Positions 1 through 9,076 are shown, numbered from the stretch's first letter. The stretch is DNA of 64,000 nt from Collinsella sp. TF08-11AT (GCF_003437035.1 NZ_QSRL01000004.1:81571-145570), one strand, 5' to 3'. Made by a program: numbers and translations. The notes: a model not told the origin generated them from the letters alone.

Positions 1-182
1 AGCATGTGAGCCTCGGGGGTCTTGACGGCGGCAACCTGCGTGACCGGCGTGGGGACACCGTAATAATCAACGGTGATGTCGGACAGAATGTTGGCGTTGG
101 CGCGGCCGGTACGAACCTTGGAGAAGTTGTGCTTGAGGGACTCGAGCGACTTGTCCATATGGGCGGTGATGTTCTCTGCCAT
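1..182 (-). CDS. frr: Ribosome recycling factor (partial, 3' end outside window)
   Basis: The first 60 codons are visible, starting ATG at 182 and reading [20 protein letters not shown], followed by the family's [12 protein letters not shown] motif. That motif is the classic N-terminal helix of ribosome recycling factor, which splits post-termination ribosomes together with EF-G in the cytoplasm. The gene starts 2 nt after the pyrH stop, so the two are almost certainly co-transcribed and coupled, the usual pyrH-frr order in bacteria. The C-terminal two thirds lie beyond the left edge. Confidence 0.95.
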   Translation of the reverse strand, partial: MAENITAHMDKSLESLKHNFSKVRTGRANANILSDITVDYYGVPTPVTQVAAVKTPEAHM

Positions 183-184
183 GC

Positions 185-907
185 TTAATCCTCCTGATAG
201 ACGAGCGTGCCGACGGGCTCACCCGAAAGCGCGCGCTTGACGGTGTCCTCGCCATCGATGTTGAGGACCAAAATCGGCATACGGTTATCCTGACACAGTG
301 CCGTAGCCGTGGAATCCATAACCTGCAGACCGCGGACGAGAACCTCGTGATAGGTAATCTTGTCAAAACGGACGGCATCGGCGCACTTGACGGGATCCTT
401 GTCGTAGATGCCGTCAACCTTGGTGGCTTTAATCAGAATCTCGGCGCCAATCTCGCACGCACGAAGAGCCGCGGCGGTGTCGGTCGTAAAGTACGGATTG
501 CCCGAACCGGCAGCGAAGATGACGACGTTGCCCTTGGACAGATGGTTGATAGCGCGGCGACGAATATAGGGCTCGCAGATCTCGTTCATCTGGATAGCGC
601 TCATCACGCGGCAGGGTACATCGTTATGCTCGAAGGCATCCTGCAGGGCAAGCGCGTTCATAACGGTTGCCAGCATGCCCATGTAGTCGGCCTGAGCACG
701 CTCCATGCCACCGGCAGCGCCGGCCATGCCGCGGAAAATATTGCCGCCGCCGACAACGACGCCGACCTCATGGCCAACGGCGAGCAGCTCCTTGACCTGT
801 TTGGCAAGATGGTCGGTAACCTTGGGGTCGATGCCATAGTGGCCGTCGCCCATCAGTGCTTCGCCAGAAAGCTTCAGAAGCACGCGTTTATATCGGATGT
901 CGGACAA
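185..907 (-). CDS. pyrH: UMP kinase
   Basis: 240 aa, full length for bacterial UMP kinase (amino acid kinase fold), which converts UMP plus ATP to UDP in pyrimidine nucleotide synthesis. The N-terminus has the KLSGEAL nucleotide-binding motif, followed by the glycine-rich [11 protein letters not shown] segment. A later [17 protein letters not shown] stretch is typical of PyrH. The start is TTG at 907, chosen because AGGAGG sits 6 nt upstream and the conserved N-terminus begins there. It directly precedes frr. The usual rpsB-tsf-pyrH-frr order is kept, but a strong terminator separates tsf from pyrH, so pyrH-frr probably has its own promoter. Confidence 0.96.
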   Translation of the reverse strand: MSDIRYKRVLLKLSGEALMGDGHYGIDPKVTDHLAKQVKELLAVGHEVGVVVGGGNIFRGMAGAAGGMERAQADYMGMLATVMNALALQDAFEHNDVPCRVMSAIQMNEICEPYIRRRAINHLSKGNVVIFAAGSGNPYFTTDTAAALRACEIGAEILIKATKVDGIYDKDPVKCADAVRFDKITYHEVLVRGLQVMDSTATALCQDNRMPILVLNIDGEDTVKRALSGEPVGTLVYQED

Positions 908-948
908 AGCGATCCTCCTTTAGATTGAACTCTCAACATTCTATCAAA

Positions 949-964
949 GGCTCTAAGAAGAGCC
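949..964. repeat. Small inverted repeat upstream of pyrH
   Basis: GGCTC and GAGCC arms, 5 bp each, around a 6-nt AT-rich loop, lie between the tsf terminator and the pyrH start. On the minus strand a possible -10 element (TAGAAT, 938-943) follows, without a convincing -35. It may be part of the pyrH leader or chance. Confidence 0.3.
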
Positions 965-966
965 AT

Positions 967-1003
967 GAAAAAGCAGGCTGTGAGTAAAACCCACAGCCTG
1001 CTC
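967..1003 (-). terminator. Intrinsic terminator of rpsB-tsf
   Basis: An 11-bp perfect stem (AGCAGGCTGTG at 972-982 against CACAGCCTGCT at 992-1002) with a 9-nt loop is followed on the minus strand by a run of five T. It sits about 25 nt beyond the tsf stop. Confidence 0.9.
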
Positions 1004-1025
1004 ATTACCAGCTACAAGAGCTTAT

Positions 1026-1895
1026 TTACTCGCCACGGACCAGACGGTCAAAGGCAACGACGGTAATGGTGTCGCCGAGCTCCTTGGAGACCTGCTCAGC
1101 GTACTTCTTGATGGTGAGGGAGCTGTCCTTGATGAACTCCTGCTCGGTGAGCACGGACTGCTTGTAGAACTTCTCCAGACGGCCGACAGCCATCTTCTCC
1201 TGGATAGCCTCGGGCTTGCCGGACTCGGCAGCCTGAGCCATGTAGATCTGCTTCTCGTGCTCGACGGTCTCGGCCGGAACCTGATCGCGGGTGGCGCAGA
1301 TCGGGGCGACGGCGGCAACCTGAAGGGCAACGTCGTGAGCGAAGGTCTTGAAGGACTCAGCCTGAGCGGTCTCGGCCTTCTCGAAGGCGAACTCGACGAG
1401 GACGCCGATCTTACCACCCATGTGGATGTAAGAAGCGAGCGCGCCGTTCTCGGCCTTGCGGGCGGCGAAACGGGAAATCTTCATGTTCTCGCCCATGATG
1501 TGAATCATCTCGGTGAGCTCGGAGGAAACGGTCTCCTCGCCCATCGGCTTCTCGAGCAGGGCGTCGACGTCAGCAGGCTCGGTGGTAGCGACAACCTCGG
1601 CGACCTTGGAAGCAAAGCCGGTGAACTTGGCGTTGGAGCCAACGAAGTCGGTCTCGCAGGAAAGCTCGAGCAGAGCGCCGGTCTTGCCATCCTCGGAGAC
1701 GAACGCGGCGACAGCGCCCTCGTTGGTCTCACGGCCAGCCTTCTTGGCAGCCTTGGCAAGGCCGTTCTTACGCAGAACGTCGACAGCAGCGTCCATGTCG
1801 CCGTCTGCCTCGACGAGAGCCTTCTTGCACTCCATCATCGGGGAGTCGGTCATCTCGCGGAGCTGCTTGACCATAGCGGCGGTAATCTGGGCCAT
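1026..1895 (-). CDS. tsf: Elongation factor Ts
   Basis: 289 aa. The N-terminal UBA-like domain (MAQITAAMVKQLREMTDSPMM) leads into the signature ALVEADGDMDAAVDVLRKNG and then the core dimerisation repeats. EF-Ts is the guanine nucleotide exchange factor for EF-Tu. The ATG at 1895 is preferred over an in-frame start five codons upstream because AAAGGA lies at good spacing before it and family proteins start at MA-ITA. It follows rpsB by 45 nt with no terminator, so the two form the standard rpsB-tsf operon, ended by the hairpin at about 970-1003. Confidence 0.96.
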   Translation of the reverse strand: MAQITAAMVKQLREMTDSPMMECKKALVEADGDMDAAVDVLRKNGLAKAAKKAGRETNEGAVAAFVSEDGKTGALLELSCETDFVGSNAKFTGFASKVAEVVATTEPADVDALLEKPMGEETVSSELTEMIHIMGENMKISRFAARKAENGALASYIHMGGKIGVLVEFAFEKAETAQAESFKTFAHDVALQVAAVAPICATRDQVPAETVEHEKQIYMAQAAESGKPEAIQEKMAVGRLEKFYKQSVLTEQEFIKDSSLTIKKYAEQVSKELGDTITVVAFDRLVRGE

Positions 1896-1940
1896 TGTGG
1901 TTCCTTTCAAAGAGATGAAAAAGAATTAACTAAGACTGAT

Positions 1941-2669
1941 TTACTCGGCCTTGGGCTCAGCGGCCATCTCGGCCTCGGAGACCTGCTCCTTGCCGGAGCC
2001 AGCGAGGCAGGCGTCAGCCATGAGCTCGCACATAAGGGTGACAGCGGAGATAGCGTCATCGTTGCAGGGGATGCCGTACTCGACCTCGTCGGGATCGGAG
2101 TTGGTGTCGATCAGAGCGACGACGGGGATGTTCAGGCGCTGGGCCTCCTTGATGGCGTTCTCCTCGCGCTTGGTGTCGATGACGAAGAGAGCCTGAGGCA
2201 GGCCCTTCATGTCGCGGGCGCCACCGAGGTTGGTCTGGAGCTTGGTGAGCTCCTTACCGAGAACAGCCTGCTCCTTCTTGGGCAGAACAGCCATGCGGCC
2301 GTCCTCGACCATGGCCTCGAGCTCCTCCATGCGGTTGATGCGAGAGCGGATGGTGACGAAGTTGGTCAGCATGCCGCCGAGCCAACGCTGGTTGATGTAG
2401 GGCATGTTGGCGCGCTCAGCAGCGTTCTTGACGGCCTCCTGAGCCTGCTTCTTGGTGCCGACGAACAGCACGTTGCCACCCTTGGCGACGTTCTTGACGA
2501 AGGTGTAGGCCTGATCGGCGTCGAGGATGGTCTGCTTGAGGTCGAGGATGTAGATGCCGTTGCGCTCACCGAAGATGAACGGCTTCATCTTGGGGTTCCA
2601 GCGACGGGTCTGGTGACCGAAGTGGCAGCCGGCCTCGAGCAGGGTGCGGATATTAATCTTGGTAGCCAT
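1941..2669 (-). CDS. rpsB: 30S ribosomal protein S2
   Basis: 242 aa. It contains the family signatures [19 protein letters not shown] near the N-terminus, [15 protein letters not shown] and the [15 protein letters not shown] segment. The start is ATG at 2669 with a consensus AGGAGG. The last 15 residues are Ala/Glu-rich, a tail also seen on S16, L21 and Obg in this window. The leader RNA is about 135 nt from a strong promoter at 2811-2839, long enough to hold regulatory structure. S2 is known to autoregulate its operon in other bacteria, but that is not shown here. Confidence 0.96.
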   Translation of the reverse strand: MATKINIRTLLEAGCHFGHQTRRWNPKMKPFIFGERNGIYILDLKQTILDADQAYTFVKNVAKGGNVLFVGTKKQAQEAVKNAAERANMPYINQRWLGGMLTNFVTIRSRINRMEELEAMVEDGRMAVLPKKEQAVLGKELTKLQTNLGGARDMKGLPQALFVIDTKREENAIKEAQRLNIPVVALIDTNSDPDEVEYGIPCNDDAISAVTLMCELMADACLAGSGKEQVSEAEMAAEPKAE

Positions 2670-2810
2670 GTTAAACCTCCTGTGGTTTGCCTCCGCGCGG
2701 GGTCATCCTCCAAAACCAACCCGGACATGTGCTACCAAAGCCCGGGCACCACGGTATGAAGTAGCCGCGCGTGCGTGATAAAAACATGTTGCCGTGAAGC
2801 AACCCGATGA

Positions 2811-2839
2811 ATGATAGCAGGAATGCTTCTTCCTGCCAA
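2811..2839 (-). promoter_or_regulatory. Sigma-70-type promoter of rpsB-tsf
   Basis: On the minus strand, -35 TTGGCA (2834-2839), a 17-nt spacer and -10 TATCAT (2811-2816) are a near-consensus pair. The predicted start is near 2804. A small hairpin, GTTGC and GCAAC around TTCACG (about 2789-2803) followed by a T-rich stretch, lies at the very beginning of the transcript. Confidence 0.65.
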
Positions 2840-2888
2840 CCCGCAATCAAAACCACACACCTGAGTGCGGCGCGGGACGTCCCAGCCA

Positions 2889-3809
2889 CTATTCGCCTCG
2901 GGGATGGGCTTGAGCCACGGCACGTTTGAGCCGATCGGGCGTGAGATGCGTGTAGATCTGCGTCGTGGACAGGCTCGCATGACCCAGCAGCTCTTGAACC
3001 GAGCGCAGGTCCGCGCCGCCCTCGAGCAAGTCGGTCGCAAAGGTATGGCGCATCGCATGCGGGGCGATGTCGGCCGGAATGCCGGCGAGCGTCGCCAGCA
3101 TATGAAACCGCCGCCTGAGCATGGCGGCACTCATGCGATTACCGCGCGCCGATATAAGCAGCGGATGCGGCCCGGTAGCGGGGTCACGACGCTTTGCCTG
3201 AGCGAGCAACTCCGGCCTCCCCTCCTCAATATAGAGACGCGTCGCCTCGAGCGCACGACGATACAGAGGGACGATACGTTCTTTGCTCCCCTTGCCCCAC
3301 AGGCGCAGCGTGCGTTCGGACCACGCAATGGACTCCACATTGAGTGCTGCGAGCTCAGAGATACGGGCGCCCGAGGCATAGAGCAGCTCGAGCATCGCCG
3401 CATCGCGCAGTCCCGCGGGTGTTGAGGTATCAGGCGTCTTGAGCAGCGCCTCCACCTGATGGGTCGTCAGCACACCGGGTAGATCGCGCGGGAGCTTGGG
3501 CGAGGAAATTGCCGAGACCACATCGCCCTCCACGACCCCCTCGGCAGCCATCCACCGATAGAGCGAGCGAATGGCAGACAGGTGTGCCGCAAGCGTTCGG
3601 GGAGTCACCTGCTCACGCGAAAGCTCGGCAAGATAGCGACGAATGGTGCGCACGTCGGCAGCGAAAGAATCTATATTCTCACGCTCGCACCAGGCAGCAA
3701 AGCGCTCCAGCCTCGAGCCATAGGCCGTCACCGTGTTGGGAGAAAGTCCCTCGACGCGTGAGATATAGGCAATAAACGAGTCGACGGTGTCGTACAGGTC
3801 AAAGGCTAT
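2889..3809 (-). CDS. xerC: Tyrosine recombinase XerC/XerD type
   Basis: Site-specific recombinase of the Xer family, which resolves chromosome dimers at dif. Measured from the start proposed here (306 aa, normal for the family), the catalytic set is complete: Arg149 in GARISEL, Lys173 in GKGSKER, His251 and Arg254 in HAMRHT, His277 in LGHASLS and Tyr286. The N-terminal core-binding domain only becomes complete (FIAYISRVEGLSPNTV) if translation begins upstream of the GTG at 3731. The only candidate with a Shine-Dalgarno is an ATA at 3807-3809, preceded by GGAGG with a 9-nt spacer and overlapping the trmFO stop as ATAG. The alternatives are a CTG at 3797 or the truncating GTG. Being next to trmFO and dprA is common for housekeeping XerC, so this is unlikely to be a phage integrase. 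Confidence 0.88.
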   Translation of the reverse strand: MAFDLYDTVDSFIAYISRVEGLSPNTVTAYGSRLERFAAWCERENIDSFAADVRTIRRYLAELSREQVTPRTLAAHLSAIRSLYRWMAAEGVVEGDVVSAISSPKLPRDLPGVLTTHQVEALLKTPDTSTPAGLRDAAMLELLYASGARISELAALNVESIAWSERTLRLWGKGSKERIVPLYRRALEATRLYIEEGRPELLAQAKRRDPATGPHPLLISARGNRMSAAMLRRRFHMLATLAGIPADIAPHAMRHTFATDLLEGGADLRSVQELLGHASLSTTQIYTHLTPDRLKRAVAQAHPRGE

Positions 3810-5143
3810 GACCGGTCGCCTCCAAACAGATCGGGGCGAGTGGCCAGATAGGCATCAAGGGCCTCGAGCGCACGGTCCGCATAGGCCTGGTAGCGGTCGC
3901 GCTTGCTGCGGCGCTTACCATCCTCGAGTGGCGGCACCAGGCCAAAGTTGACATGCATAGGCTGATAGCCCACCGTGGCCGGATCGGTAGCATAGCCCAC
4001 GAGCGCGCCCAAAGCACCCACGCGCGGCAGCTCGACGGGAGCGGCCCCGACAGCCTCGGCATAGGTGTTGAGTGCCGCGAGCAGACCTGTCGCCACGGCT
4101 TCCATGTACCCCTCGGTGCCGGTGATCTGACCGGCCAGGCGCACGCCGGTACCAGGCACGGCAAAGGTGCCATCGAGCACGTGCGGCGCATCGACAAAGG
4201 TATTGCGGTGCATGACACCGTAGCGGAAGAACTCGGCGTTCTCCAGACCCGGCACCATATGGAAGACGCGCTTCTGCTCGCCAAAGGTCAGGTTGGTCTG
4301 GAAGCCCACCAGGTTATAGGCGGTCTTCTCCTTGTTCTCGGCACGCAGCTGAATCGCCGCCCAGGGACGACGACCGGTTCGCGGGTCGGTGAGGCCGACG
4401 GGCTTCATGGCGCCAAAGCGAATGGCGTCCTTGCCGGTGCGCGCAACTTCCTCGGCAGGCTGGCAGGCCTGGAACAGATCGCCGCCCTCAAAGTCCTTGA
4501 GCACCACGCGGTCGGCCGTGGTAAGCGCCTCGATAAAGGCCTCGTACTCTTCCTTGTTGAGCGGAGCGTTGAGATAGTCGCCGCTCCCCTGCTCCTCGTA
4601 GCGCGACTGCGAGAACAGCACGTCCATATCGAGCGTGGAGGCATCGACGATCGGCGCCGCGGCATCGAAGAACGCAAGGGCGTCGCCACCGACGAGCTTC
4701 ACGACCTCTTCGCTCAACGCCGGCGAGCACAAGGGGCCGGCGGCAATGACCACGTGACCTTCGGGAATCTGCGTGACCTCGCCGTGAACGATCTCGATAT
4801 TGGGACGGGCGGCAACCTCGTCCTCGACAAGCTCGGAAAACTTGACGCGGTCGACCGCCAAGGCGCCACCGGCGGGAACAGCCGCGCGATGGGCGCAATC
4901 GAGCAGGACCGAACCCATGCGCTCAAGCTCGGCCTTCAGCAAACCAGCCGCGGAATCCGGACGGGTCGACTTAAACGAATTGGAGCAGACGAGCTCTGCC
5001 AGGTGATCGGTATGGTGGGCCGGGGAGCTCACCTGGGGGCGCATCTCGCACAGCTTTACGGCAAACCCGCGATCTGCCAGCTGGATCGCGCACTCCGATC
5101 CCGCCAGACCGCCACCGATAACCGTCACCTGATCGAACTGCAT
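3806..5143 (-). CDS. trmFO: Folate/FAD-dependent tRNA (uracil-54-C5-)-methyltransferase TrmFO
   Basis: 445 aa. It begins with an FAD-binding Rossmann motif (VIGGGLAGSECA) and continues with CEMRP and the CSNSFKS region around the catalytic cysteine of TrmFO. The enzyme uses methylenetetrahydrofolate and FADH2 to make ribothymidine at position 54 in the tRNA T-loop. The ATG at 5143 is chosen over a TTG two codons upstream because AAAGGTG is 7 nt before it. Its stop overlaps the proposed xerC start, and its ribosome-binding site overlaps the dprA stop, so the cluster is tightly coupled. Confidence 0.95.
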   Translation of the reverse strand: MQFDQVTVIGGGLAGSECAIQLADRGFAVKLCEMRPQVSSPAHHTDHLAELVCSNSFKSTRPDSAAGLLKAELERMGSVLLDCAHRAAVPAGGALAVDRVKFSELVEDEVAARPNIEIVHGEVTQIPEGHVVIAAGPLCSPALSEEVVKLVGGDALAFFDAAAPIVDASTLDMDVLFSQSRYEEQGSGDYLNAPLNKEEYEAFIEALTTADRVVLKDFEGGDLFQACQPAEEVARTGKDAIRFGAMKPVGLTDPRTGRRPWAAIQLRAENKEKTAYNLVGFQTNLTFGEQKRVFHMVPGLENAEFFRYGVMHRNTFVDAPHVLDGTFAVPGTGVRLAGQITGTEGYMEAVATGLLAALNTYAEAVGAAPVELPRVGALGALVGYATDPATVGYQPMHVNFGLVPPLEDGKRRSKRDRYQAYADRALEALDAYLATRPDLFGGDRS

Positions 5144-5157
5144 CTGCAAACACCTTT

Positions 5158-6093
5158 CTAATTGACACGTTTTCCATTGTGACCGAAGGGCGTCTGGGCG
5201 TGAAGGGCAAACTTGGAGGGCGCATACCTTCCATCCATCATGCGCTCGATAAGGCCCTCGAGTTCAAGCGAACCCAAGAGTTTGAGTACGCCGACAGCAT
5301 CGAGCGAGACGAGCGCCGCGATGTCGTCGACTTTGAGCGGAGAGGCGATGAGCGCATGCATCACGGTCTGCTGTGTTTGATCCAGGTCGGCAATGCCGGG
5401 AGCATCGGGGCGCGAGTAGCGCAGGGTGCCGTAGATGCGTGAGATAGCCATCTCGATAGATTCCTCGTCGATGATGCAGCAGGCACCGTTCGCAATGAGG
5501 TAATTCGTGCCACGCGACTCGGGCGATAGAATCGACCCCGGCACAGCGAGAAGTTCTCGCCCCAAATCCATAGCAGCCTCGGCTGTAGAAAACGTCCCGG
5601 AAGGCATACCCGCCTCGGATACAAAGAGGGCTTGCGACAGGGCCGCGATCACGCGATTGCGGCGCGGAAAGGCAAACTTGCGAGGACCCATGCCCCACGG
5701 GGAGATCGACACGACCGCGCCACCCGTATCGAGTGTGCGCGTGATGAGGCCAGCACTCGAGCGCGGATAGACCACGTCGGCGCCCGTCCCCAGCACCACG
5801 ACGTGTTTGCCGCCGGAATTGACCGCAGCCCAACCCGAGGCCTGGTCACAACCGACCGCGCCGCCCGAAACTACCGTCACGCCCGCCTCGACCGCAACCT
5901 TTGCCGCAAGCTCTGCCACGGCAAGACCATACGGAGAGGCCTTGCGCGCGCCGATGATGGAGAGCGCGGGCGTCGAAAGCACCTCGGGGTTGCCGCGCAC
6001 ATAGAGTGTCTGGGGCACATCAGAAAGCTCCAAAACGGTCTCGGGATACAACGTATCACCTGGATGCAGCTCAAAGGTCCCCTCGGCCATCAT
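5158..6093 (-). CDS. dprA: DNA-processing protein DprA
   Basis: 311 aa. The Rossmann-like core has the family motifs SIIGARKASPYG, VSGGAVGCDQASGWAAV and a long GTGADVVYP strand-loop. The C-terminal 60 residues look like the DprA winged helix. DprA loads RecA on incoming single-stranded DNA during natural transformation. The start is ATG at 6093, overlapping the comM stop, with GGAGGG upstream. An in-frame extension of 52 residues inside comM is rejected as non-conserved. With ComM next door it hints at competence, although no uptake machinery is in the window. Confidence 0.94.
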   Translation of the reverse strand: MMAEGTFELHPGDTLYPETVLELSDVPQTLYVRGNPEVLSTPALSIIGARKASPYGLAVAELAAKVAVEAGVTVVSGGAVGCDQASGWAAVNSGGKHVVVLGTGADVVYPRSSAGLITRTLDTGGAVVSISPWGMGPRKFAFPRRNRVIAALSQALFVSEAGMPSGTFSTAEAAMDLGRELLAVPGSILSPESRGTNYLIANGACCIIDEESIEMAISRIYGTLRYSRPDAPGIADLDQTQQTVMHALIASPLKVDDIAALVSLDAVGVLKLLGSLELEGLIERMMDGRYAPSKFALHAQTPFGHNGKRVN

Positions 6094-7613
6094 TGGTCCC
6101 TCCTTCCCTGGTACATCGCCGCCTCGAGCACGTGGTCCTGCGTCACATGCTCGCTCTCGGCGACGTCGGCGATTGTACGCGCGATACGCACCAGGCGCAC
6201 GATACCGCGGCCCGTGAGATGTGTGCGCTTCGACAGGCCGAGCACACACTTCTCCGCCGCATCATCGAGCTCAAAGGTCGAAACGACGCCGTCAATGGAC
6301 CGCGTCTCGTCATCCTCGGCCTCGGCATCCGCATCGTCCATACGGGATTCGCGCCAAGCGCGAAAAGCGCGACCGCGCACAACGTAGTCACGTAACTCGG
6401 CCGACGACATACCCTCCGCACCCTCGATAATCACTTGAGGGTCGGGACGGGTCACATCGATCATCATGTCGATACGGTCGGCCAAAGGACCGCGCAGTTT
6501 AGACCGATAGCGCTCGACCATCGCCGCCGAGCAGCGGCATGGCACCTCACGGTCGCCCAAAAAGCCGCAGGGACAGGGATTGCTCGCAGCCAGCAGCTGA
6601 AAGCGCGACGGGAAGGTAAAGGCCCCGTCGACGCGCACGATCCTCACATAGCCGCGCTCGATGGGCTGACGCAGCGTCTGCAGCACACTCGTGGGAAACT
6701 CGGCAAGCTCGTCCAAAAAGAGCACGCCGCCATGAGCCAGGCTGATCTCACCCGGATGCACCGGGCGCCCTCCGCCAATGAGGCCAGCCGTTGATATGCT
6801 GTGATGGGGACTTCGAAATGGCCGATGACCTGCCAATAAGCCATCGATGTTCTCGCCCAAGACCGAATGGATGCACAGCGCCTCCTGCTGGTCCTCAACG
6901 GAAAGCTCGGGCAGGATGCCGGTCATACGACGGGCGAGCATCGTCTTGCCCGATCCCGGGGACCCGACCATAAGCAAACCGAGCTCACCCGCTGCCGCCA
7001 GCGCCATGCCGCGTTTGGCGACTTCCTGCCCCAGTACGTCGGCATAGTCGAGTTCGGGCTCAAAGGTCGCCTCGAGCACTTCAGAATCCAAGTAGTGCCG
7101 CGCGGCATCGCCCATGCCATGGGCAAGCTGAGACAAATGATCGATGAATCCACAATCCACGCCCGCGAGTGGCACATGCTGGTCTGACCTGCCGGCGATA
7201 AAAGACAGCCCCATATCACGCGCCAATAGCTGAAACGCCACCTCGCCCTTGACAGGAAGCACCGTACCGTCCAAGCCAAGCTCACCTGCGATAAGACAAC
7301 GATCGAGGTTGTCGCGGGGAATCTGACCATCGGCCGCCAATACCGCGATGGCGATGGGCAGATCAAAGCCGCTACCGGTCTTGCGAATATCGCCAGGCGC
7401 CAGATTGACCGTAATGCCCGAGCGCGGGATTTCAAACCCGGCGGAGCGCATCGCGCAGCGAATACGACCGCGTGACTCCATCACCTCCATACTCGGAATG
7501 CCGAGCATCTGAATGCCCGGAAGGCCGCCGGCAAGCGAGACCTCGACCGTGACGTGAATCGCCTCGACGCCACGGATGCAGGCCGCGTGAACGGCAAACG
7601 TCTCGAACGCCAT
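6090..7613 (-). CDS. comM: ComM/YifB family AAA+ ATPase (Mg-chelatase-like)
   Basis: 507 aa, the usual length. The N-terminal domain has the family pattern VEVSLAGGLPGIQMLG, the central AAA+ module has the Walker A MVGSPGSGKTM and a Walker B region (GGVLFLDELAEF), and a C-terminal Mg-chelatase-type domain follows with the FPSRFQLLAASNPCPCG segment. ComM is a hexameric helicase promoting branch migration during transformation. The start at 7613 overlaps the upstream YraN-family stop as TGATG, arguing for coupling. Longer in-frame starts fall inside the neighbour and are not credible. Confidence 0.94.
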   Translation of the reverse strand: MAFETFAVHAACIRGVEAIHVTVEVSLAGGLPGIQMLGIPSMEVMESRGRIRCAMRSAGFEIPRSGITVNLAPGDIRKTGSGFDLPIAIAVLAADGQIPRDNLDRCLIAGELGLDGTVLPVKGEVAFQLLARDMGLSFIAGRSDQHVPLAGVDCGFIDHLSQLAHGMGDAARHYLDSEVLEATFEPELDYADVLGQEVAKRGMALAAAGELGLLMVGSPGSGKTMLARRMTGILPELSVEDQQEALCIHSVLGENIDGLLAGHRPFRSPHHSISTAGLIGGGRPVHPGEISLAHGGVLFLDELAEFPTSVLQTLRQPIERGYVRIVRVDGAFTFPSRFQLLAASNPCPCGFLGDREVPCRCSAAMVERYRSKLRGPLADRIDMMIDVTRPDPQVIIEGAEGMSSAELRDYVVRGRAFRAWRESRMDDADAEAEDDETRSIDGVVSTFELDDAAEKCVLGLSKRTHLTGRGIVRLVRIARTIADVAESEHVTQDHVLEAAMYQGRRDQ

Positions 7614-8098
7614 CACGACACCTGCCAATCGAACGCGTTGTACTGATGCTCGATCTCGGCGATATGCCCGCCGCGAATGGTGACACCCACGGCATCGAAG
7701 CGAATCGCCTTGAGCGGATAATGTTCCATGAGATAGCAACTTGCGATGCGGCGGTAGCGGCGTTGCTTTCGGGCGTCCACAGCCTCCTCGGGAAAGACCC
7801 GCGTGCTGCAATCCGGCGCAACGCGTCTGGTCTTGACCTCGGCCATCACCACGACATCGTCGAGCTCATCGAGCAGCACCAGATCGGCCTCGCCCTCGGA
7901 GCAACGATAACCCTGCTCCAGCAAGGTGTAGCCGCGCTCGTTAAAGTAGTCGATGGTGATCAGCTCGCCCAGCATGCCCAGCTCGCGGGGACTGAGCCCC
8001 TTGATAAACTCAGGCGTCATCGCCCCGCAGTCGAGCTCGCCATTTTCCCAACGCTCCTTGAGCTGCTGCGTCTTGCTCTTTTTGCTTGCGGCACTCAT
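7613..8098 (-). CDS. UPF0102 family protein (YraN-like, nuclease fold)
   Basis: 161 aa. The second half matches the YraN family: LGMLGELITIDYFNERGYTLLEQGYRC followed by the core GEADLVLLDE and VMAEVKTR. The E-x-D-L and E-V-K residues form a PD-(D/E)xK-like nuclease site. The biochemical role of the family is unsettled. The first 50 residues are charged and not typical. The ATG at 8098 has AAAGGAG upstream. It is the first gene of the yraN-comM-dprA-trmFO-xerC run, a common association that suggests a DNA-uptake or repair role. Confidence 0.88.
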   Translation of the reverse strand: MSAASKKSKTQQLKERWENGELDCGAMTPEFIKGLSPRELGMLGELITIDYFNERGYTLLEQGYRCSEGEADLVLLDELDDVVVMAEVKTRRVAPDCSTRVFPEEAVDARKQRRYRRIASCYLMEHYPLKAIRFDAVGVTIRGGHIAEIEHQYNAFDWQVS

Positions 8099-8195
8099 GG
8101 GGTCTCCTTTCCCGCACGCTGCATTGCCCCGATGATGAGGGCACCTTTCATGCGGGTAAGTACCGGAAGCAAACCAAAAGCTGACCAAATGCCGT

Positions 8196-8241
8196 CAAAA
8201 AACGGGCCGTACGCAGCAATGGTGTTGCATACGGCCCGTTA
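8196..8241 (-). terminator. Intrinsic terminator of rnhB
   Basis: A long GC-rich stem (AACGGGCCGTACGC at 8201-8214 against GCATACGGCCCGTT at 8227-8240, nearly perfect) is followed on the minus strand by six T. It separates rnhB from the yraN-comM operon. Confidence 0.9.
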
Positions 8242-8287
8242 CCAGCAAGTTTATAAAACCCCAGAGGTCCCTGTCTCCACAATTGAC

Positions 8288-9076
8288 CTAGAAAAGGCGC
8301 TCAGTCTGCAGAAAGTTTCCGCAAAAGCTCACGCGGTGCAGTGGACAAAGTCCATGTTTGCGAATGGCCTCGATATGCTCGGGGCTTGCATAGCCCTTCG
8401 ACTCGGCCAGATGGTACTCGGGATACTCGGCGTCGTACTCGACCATCATCTCGTCACGCGTGACCTTGGCCATGATGGACGCCGCGGCGATGCAGGCGAT
8501 TTTGGCATCGCCCTTCACCACGTCGCGCTCGTTAGGAACGGCGCCCAAGGGGTTGCCATCCATGAGGACGCAGTCGGGCTCAAGTCCCGTATCGGCCACG
8601 GCGCCCGCAACGGCAGTACGGATAGCACGGGCCATGCCCATTTCATCGATATCCTTCGGCGCGATATGGCAAAAACCGATCGCCGTCGCCACCTCGGCAA
8701 TCTTCACTGAGAGCAACTCGCGGCGCGCGGGCGTGAGCTTTTTGGAATCGTTGATACCCCAGACGCGCGGCTCCATAGGAAGACAGACGGCGCATACCGT
8801 CAAAGGACCGGCCACCGATCCGCGGCCCACCTCGTCGACACCAACGACCACCCCATCGCCGCCAAGCTCATGCATAAGCTCGTACATGTCATTGACGCGC
8901 TCGCGCTCGGCAAGCTCTTTGTCATGGCGTTTGAGGGCGCGTTCACAAGCCTTGATCACCTGCTGGCGCGGGTCCTCGCGATAATGCTCCACGAGGGCGG
9001 GAATCTCCTCAAACGTAGCGCTCGCCAACTCACCAGCAACCTGCGATGCCGAAACCGAGCTCGTCATGTTGGCCAT
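8288..9076 (-). CDS. rnhB: Ribonuclease HII
   Basis: 262 aa. The catalytic core begins around residue 85 with VVGVDEVGRGSVAGPLTV, whose Asp-Glu pair is the metal site. KGDAKIACIAAASIMAKVTRD and the SKGYASPEH segment complete the type 2 RNase H signature. It removes ribonucleotides and RNA primers from DNA-RNA hybrids. The N-terminal extension of about 80 helical residues is present in many Gram-positive RNase HII. ATG 9076 is chosen for the AGGAGG 7 nt upstream. It is downstream of rplS but separated from it by a hairpin at about 9106-9135. Confidence 0.95.
   Translation of the reverse strand: MANMTSSVSASQVAGELASATFEEIPALVEHYREDPRQQVIKACERALKRHDKELAERERVNDMYELMHELGGDGVVVGVDEVGRGSVAGPLTVCAVCLPMEPRVWGINDSKKLTPARRELLSVKIAEVATAIGFCHIAPKDIDEMGMARAIRTAVAGAVADTGLEPDCVLMDGNPLGAVPNERDVVKGDAKIACIAAASIMAKVTRDEMMVEYDAEYPEYHLAESKGYASPEHIEAIRKHGLCPLHRVSFCGNFLQTERLF

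Noticed and set aside
2671..2889. A small minus-strand frame between xerC and rpsB
   Set aside because: It crosses the rpsB promoter and leader and has no ribosome-binding site or homology I can recognise.
2889..3809. Tyrosine recombinase as a sign of a prophage or integrative element
   Set aside because: Its place beside trmFO and dprA, its XerC/D length and the absence of excisionase, repressor or att repeats point to the housekeeping Xer protein.
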